64,000 bases of DNA from Paracoccaceae bacterium. Its GTDB lineage: Bacteria; Pseudomonadota; Alphaproteobacteria; Rhodobacterales; Rhodobacteraceae. Shown in pieces: positions 60,418-64,000 of this stretch. How positions within the stretch are numbered: the first letter of the stretch is position 1; each line of letters starts with the position of its first letter. The notes beneath the pieces were generated by a model that worked only from the letters and a program-made list of their open reading frames with translations, was not told the origin of the DNA and did not search any database. The translations under genes and the position numbers were made by a program. The DNA lies in the NCBI GenBank assembly GCA_017510335.1, contig JAFWNM010000011.1, positions 1-64,000 on the forward strand, read 5' to 3'.

Positions 60418-61647
60418 ATGCAGCAGGCAAACGCACAAACCGGCACAGCGCAATCCATGCGCGACTACCTGGTTAACCACTTGCGCGAATATGGCCTTCT
60501 GGTCGCATTGATCATTGTGATGGTGTTTTTCCAGATCACCACGAACGGCACGCTGTTGCGGCCCGTCAACATTACCAACCTGCTTTTGCAGAACAGTTAT
60601 ATTGTCATCATGGCGCTTGGCATGCTGATCGTCATCGTATCGGGCAATATTGATTTGTCGGTGGGGTCAGTCATGGGGTTCATCGGCGCGCTGGCGGCGG
60701 TGCTGATTGTGTCCATGGGCTTGCCGCTGATGCTGGCCATCGTGATCTGTCTGATTACCGGCGGGCTGATCGGGGCGGCGCAGGGATACTGGATCGCGTA
60801 CTGGAAAATCCCGTCATTCATTGTGACACTGGCAGGGATGCTGGTGTTTCGCGGGCTGTCGTTGTGGCTGCTGCAAGGCCAGTCGGTCGGCCCCTTCCCG
60901 CGCGAATTTCAGGTTATCGCGACAGGGTTTGTCGCAGACCCGTTTCCCGCCGCATGGGGCCAGTCGCTGGCCGTCATGTTTGGTGAACGCAATGTCAATA
61001 TTCTGGCGCTTCTGACAGGTGTGGTTGCAGCGGCAGTCATTGTCTGGATGGGGATCAACAAACGCGCGCGCAACAAATCCTTCGGCATGATGGATGAACC
61101 TTTCGCGTTCTTCGTCATTCGCAATATCATCGTCGCGGCAGCACTGGTGTTCATCACCTATAAGCTGTCCAGCTTTCGCGGGCTGCCGAATGTGTTGCTG
61201 ACTATGGGCATATTGACCATCATCTATGCGTTTCTGACCGAAAACACCGTCATTGGCCGCCAGATTTACGCAGTGGGCGGCAATGAGAAGGCCGCGAAAC
61301 TGTCGGGCATCAAGACCGAACGCCTGACCTTTCTTGCCTTCGTCAATATGGGGGTGCTGGCGGCGGCGGCAGGGTTGGTGTTTGCCGCACGGCTGAACAC
61401 GGCCACCCCAAAGGCAGGTTTTGCACTGGAACTTGACGTGATTGCCGCAGCCTTCATCGGGGGGGCGTCAATGTCGGGCGGGGTCGGCAAGATTGTGGGT
61501 GCCGTGGTGGGCGCGTTCCTGATGGGCGTGTTGAACAACGGCATGTCCATCATGGGGATTGGCATTGATTACCAACAGATGATCAAGGGGTTGGTGCTGC
61601 TGGCGGCCGTTATTTTCGATGTCTACAACAAAAGCAAACGTGCATAA
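60418..61647 (+). CDS. gguB: Sugar ABC transporter permease (GguB/XylH type)
   Basis: A 409-residue permease with about ten to twelve helices. MALGMLIVIVSGNIDLSVGSVMGFIGALAAV and GGNEKAAKLSGIKTERLTFLAF are XylH-family core and coupling loop; DVIAAAFIGGASMSGGVGKIVGAVVGAFLMG is the C-terminal core. It forms the importer with ChvE and GguA. No gguC gene follows; a dehydratase gene takes that place. Confidence 0.9.
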   Translation: MQQANAQTGTAQSMRDYLVNHLREYGLLVALIIVMVFFQITTNGTLLRPVNITNLLLQNSYIVIMALGMLIVIVSGNIDLSVGSVMGFIGALAAVLIVSMGLPLMLAIVICLITGGLIGAAQGYWIAYWKIPSFIVTLAGMLVFRGLSLWLLQGQSVGPFPREFQVIATGFVADPFPAAWGQSLAVMFGERNVNILALLTGVVAAAVIVWMGINKRARNKSFGMMDEPFAFFVIRNIIVAAALVFITYKLSSFRGLPNVLLTMGILTIIYAFLTENTVIGRQIYAVGGNEKAAKLSGIKTERLTFLAFVNMGVLAAAAGLVFAARLNTATPKAGFALELDVIAAAFIGGASMSGGVGKIVGAVVGAFLMGVLNNGMSIMGIGIDYQQMIKGLVLLAAVIFDVYNKSKRA

Positions 61648-61665
61648 TTCGGGCAAAGGTGAAGC

Positions 61666-63408
61666 ATGACATTTACACCGGCAACATGGCCGCGCAAGCT
61701 GCGGTCGCAGGAATGGTTCGGCGGCACCGGGCGCGATGCGATTTATCACCGGGGGTGGATGAAGAACCAGGGCATCCCGCATGACATGTTTGACGGGCGG
61801 CCGGTGATTGCCATTCTGAACACATGGTCGGAACTGACACCGTGCAATGCCCATCTGGCCGATCTGGCGCAGAAGGTGCGCGCGGGCATTTACGAGGCTG
61901 GGGGGCTGCCGGTAGAAGTGCCTGCCTTCTCGGCGTCGGAATCGGGGTTCCGGCCCACAGCGATGATGTTTCGCAACCTTGCCGCCATGTCCATTGAAGA
62001 ACAGATGCGCGGGTTGCCCATGGATGGCTGCGTGTTGCTGGCGGGCTGCGACAAGACCACGCCCAGCCTGCTGATGGCGGCGGCATCCAGCGACCTGCCG
62101 TCGATCCTTGTCAGTGGCGGGCCGATGCTGAACGGACATTTCCGCGGGGAACGCGTGGGGTCGGGCACGCATTTGTGGAAATTCTCCGAAGCGGTGAAGG
62201 CCGGCGAGATGACACCGGAGGAGTTTCTGGAAGCCGAAGCGTCCATGTCACGCTCGCCGGGGTCGTGCAACACCATGGGCACCGCGTCCACCATGGCATC
62301 GATGGCCGAGGCCTTGGGCATGGCGCTGTCGGGCAATGCCGCCATTCCGGCCGTGGATGCGCGCCGCCGTGTCATGGCGCAACTTTCGGGGCGGCGCATT
62401 GTCCAGATGGTCAAGGATGATCTGAAACCCTCCGATATTCTGACGAAACAGGCCTTTGAAAACGCCATCCGCACCAATGCCGCAATCGGCGGGTCCACCA
62501 ATGCGGTCATCCATATGATGGCGGTTGCGGGGCGTGTGGGCATTGACCTGAGCCTTGATGACTGGGACCGCTGCGGGCGCGGCGTGCCCACCATCGTCAA
62601 CCTGATGCCATCGGGCAAATACCTGATGGAGGAGTTTTTCTACGCCGGTGGCCTGCCGGTCGTGCTGCGCCGCCTTGGCGAGGCTGGGATGCTGCACCGC
62701 GACGCGCTGACAGTGTCCGGCGGGCCTATCTGGGATGAATTGCAAGATGTCACGAACCACAACCCCGATGTCATTTTGCCGGTGGAACGCGCGCTAGCGC
62801 AAGAAGGCGGCATTGTGGTGCTGCGCGGCAATCTGGCCCCGAAGGGGGCTGTGCTGAAACCGTCAGCGGCGTCGCCCCATTTGTTGCAGCATCGTGGCCG
62901 CGCTGTGGTGTTTGAAGATATCGACGATTACAAGGCCCGCATCAATGACCCCGACCTGGACATTGACGAGCATTGCATCATGGTGCTGAAGAATTGCGGC
63001 CCCAAGGGCTACCCCGGTATGGCCGAAGTGGGCAATATGGGCCTGCCACCGAAGATACTGAAAAAAGGCATCACCGATATGGTGCGCATATCAGATGCGC
63101 GCATGTCCGGCACCGCCTATGGCACAGTTGTTCTGCACACATCACCGGAAGCGGCGGCAGGTGGACCGCTGGCGGTGGTGCGCAATGGCGATATGATCGA
63201 TCTGGACGTGGCCGCACGCCGCCTGCATCTGGACATAAACGACGCGGAACTGGCCGCGCGGCTGGAAGGATGGACCCCGCCTGCGCCCCCGCCTGCATCC
63301 GGCTATGCATGGCTGCATGCCGCCCATGTCGAAGGGGCCGATACAGGCGCCGATCTTGATTTCCTGAAAGGGTGCCGTGGCGCCCCCGTCGGAAGGGACA
63401 GTCACTGA
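61666..63408 (+). CDS. IlvD/Edd-family sugar-acid dehydratase (L-arabonate/D-galactonate type)
   Basis: A 580-residue [Fe-S] dehydratase. Cluster ligands fit Cys60 in ELTPCNAHLADLA, Cys in VLLAGCDKTTPS and Cys in SRSPGSCNTMGTAST; the base Ser lies in RMSGTAYGTVVLH. The N-terminal LRSQEWFGGTGRDAIYHRGWMKNQG is typical of the pentonate/hexonate dehydratase branch rather than biosynthetic IlvD. It would turn L-arabonate (or D-galactonate, D-xylonate) into the 2-keto-3-deoxy acid. It follows the sugar importer and overlaps the 1-dehydrogenase gene by one base, giving an oxidative pathway. Confidence 0.85.
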   Translation: MTFTPATWPRKLRSQEWFGGTGRDAIYHRGWMKNQGIPHDMFDGRPVIAILNTWSELTPCNAHLADLAQKVRAGIYEAGGLPVEVPAFSASESGFRPTAMMFRNLAAMSIEEQMRGLPMDGCVLLAGCDKTTPSLLMAAASSDLPSILVSGGPMLNGHFRGERVGSGTHLWKFSEAVKAGEMTPEEFLEAEASMSRSPGSCNTMGTASTMASMAEALGMALSGNAAIPAVDARRRVMAQLSGRRIVQMVKDDLKPSDILTKQAFENAIRTNAAIGGSTNAVIHMMAVAGRVGIDLSLDDWDRCGRGVPTIVNLMPSGKYLMEEFFYAGGLPVVLRRLGEAGMLHRDALTVSGGPIWDELQDVTNHNPDVILPVERALAQEGGIVVLRGNLAPKGAVLKPSAASPHLLQHRGRAVVFEDIDDYKARINDPDLDIDEHCIMVLKNCGPKGYPGMAEVGNMGLPPKILKKGITDMVRISDARMSGTAYGTVVLHTSPEAAAGGPLAVVRNGDMIDLDVAARRLHLDINDAELAARLEGWTPPAPPPASGYAWLHAAHVEGADTGADLDFLKGCRGAPVGRDSH

Positions 63409-64000
63409 TGAAAATAGCCCTTGTCGGAATCGGAAAAATTGCGCTTGACCAGCATGTGCCCGCATTGCGCGCATCCCCCGATTGGGAACTGGCCGCAACG
63501 GTGTCGCGCCATGGCAGCGTGGACGGTGTGGAATCATGGACGGATCTGGACGCCATGCTGGCCGCGCGCAGCGATATTCGCGTCATCTCACTATGTGTGC
63601 CGCCGGTGCCGCGTTTTGCGCTGGCCGCGAAGGCCCTGCAGGCGGGGCGCTATGTCATGCTGGAAAAACCCCCGGGGGCCACACTGTCGGAATGCGCGGC
63701 CTTGCACGCCATGGCCCAAAGCGCGCGCCTTGGGGTATTCGCCACTTGGCACAGCCGCGAGGCCGCGATGGTTGCCCCCGCAAAAGCATGGCTTTCAGGC
63801 AAAACCGTCCGGTCAGGGCGCATCACATGGCGCGAGGATGTGCGCAAATGGCACCCCGGTCAGGACTGGGTGTTTGATGCAGGCGGTATGGGTGTATTCG
63901 ACCCTGGCATAAACGCGCTGTCCATCCTGACCGAAATTCTGCCCTTTGCGGTGCATTTGCGCGCCGCCACGCTGGAAGTGCCGCAAAACCGCCAGATGCC
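63408..64000 (+). CDS. Sugar 1-dehydrogenase, Gfo/Idh/MocA family (partial, cut by window edge)
   Basis: The first 197 codons of a dehydrogenase: MKIALVGIGKIALDQHVPAL Rossmann start, then VMLEKPPGATLSECAALH with the EKP motif, GVFATWHSREAAMV and WREDVRKWHPGQDWVFDAGGMGVFDPGINALS. These match L-arabinose/D-galactose 1-dehydrogenases of Azospirillum and rhizobia, which make the lactone for the dehydratase upstream (through a lactonase). ATG overlaps the dehydratase TGA. The rest lies outside the window. Confidence 0.85.
   Translation, partial: MKIALVGIGKIALDQHVPALRASPDWELAATVSRHGSVDGVESWTDLDAMLAARSDIRVISLCVPPVPRFALAAKALQAGRYVMLEKPPGATLSECAALHAMAQSARLGVFATWHSREAAMVAPAKAWLSGKTVRSGRITWREDVRKWHPGQDWVFDAGGMGVFDPGINALSILTEILPFAVHLRAATLEVPQNRQM

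Noticed and set aside
1-64000. tRNA, rRNA, insertion sequences, integrases or phage genes
   Set aside because: No cloverleaf, CCA-ended or rRNA-like segment, no transposase or integrase motif and no flanking target duplications were found by reading.

Overview
The window is GC-rich, densely coded chromosome- or chromid-type DNA from an alphaproteobacterium, most likely a Rhodobacterales/Rhodobacteraceae member. The grounds are an fdsGBACD-type NAD-linked formate dehydrogenase, a fused TRAP-TAXI transporter, an Agrobacterium-type gbpR/chvE/gguAB module, an erythritol (ery) locus of rhizobial/Brucella type, and a small DUF3329-like membrane protein. I cannot name a genus. No rRNA, tRNA, CRISPR array, insertion sequence or phage gene was seen. 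Genes are packed with many 1-11 bp stop/start overlaps. The only gene-free stretch near 300 bp is the divergent ery promoter region.

Layout, left to right. (1) 1-6.8 kb: the end of an unknown gene; hutC and hutF on the minus strand; divergently hutG and a TAXI-type TRAP transporter (binding protein, DUF1850 protein, fused 4TM/12TM permease). This is the formiminoglutamate to glutamate end of histidine degradation with its own importer. (2) 6.9-13.3 kb: hexuronate catabolism (uxaA-like altronate dehydratase, a UxuB/mannitol-dehydrogenase-type reductase, uxaC) with a divergent GntR regulator, then an AbrB-type membrane protein. (3) 13.3-20.3 kb: formate dehydrogenase fdsG-fdsB-fdsA-fdhD-fdsD and a LysR regulator, followed by an orphan HisKA_2-type sensor kinase and a small membrane protein. 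(4) 21.9-32.9 kb: erythritol catabolism: eryD, an iron-type alcohol dehydrogenase, eryC, eryB and eryA on the minus strand; divergently a DUF2291 protein and the ABC importer eryEFG. (5) 32.9-45.3 kb: a probable RHE_PE00001/DUF1612-type protein, a secreted protein of unknown function, a LysR regulator divergent from a nitrilase-superfamily hydrolase plus a peptide-type ABC importer and an RraA-like protein, a glutamine-synthetase-like ligase, and a MauG/CcpA-type dihaem protein. (6) 45.4-56.7 kb: a (xylo)oligosaccharide locus under a LacI regulator: ABC importer, GH43 glycosidase, two Gfo/Idh/MocA oxidoreductases and two TIM-barrel epimerases. (7) 56.7-64 kb: gbpR, chvE-gguA-gguB, a sugar-acid dehydratase of the IlvD/Edd family and the start of a sugar 1-dehydrogenase, i.e. 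oxidative L-arabinose/D-galactose use.

The window is thus a run of independent carbon and nitrogen acquisition islands, each with an importer or key enzymes and a dedicated regulator beside it. The least explained parts are the Nit-hydrolase/peptide-importer/RraA-like/GS-like group at 35-44 kb, the iron-ADH inside the ery locus, and the coupling of hutFG to a TRAP-TAXI transporter. Several intergenic inverted or direct repeats look like operators and are listed with coordinates.
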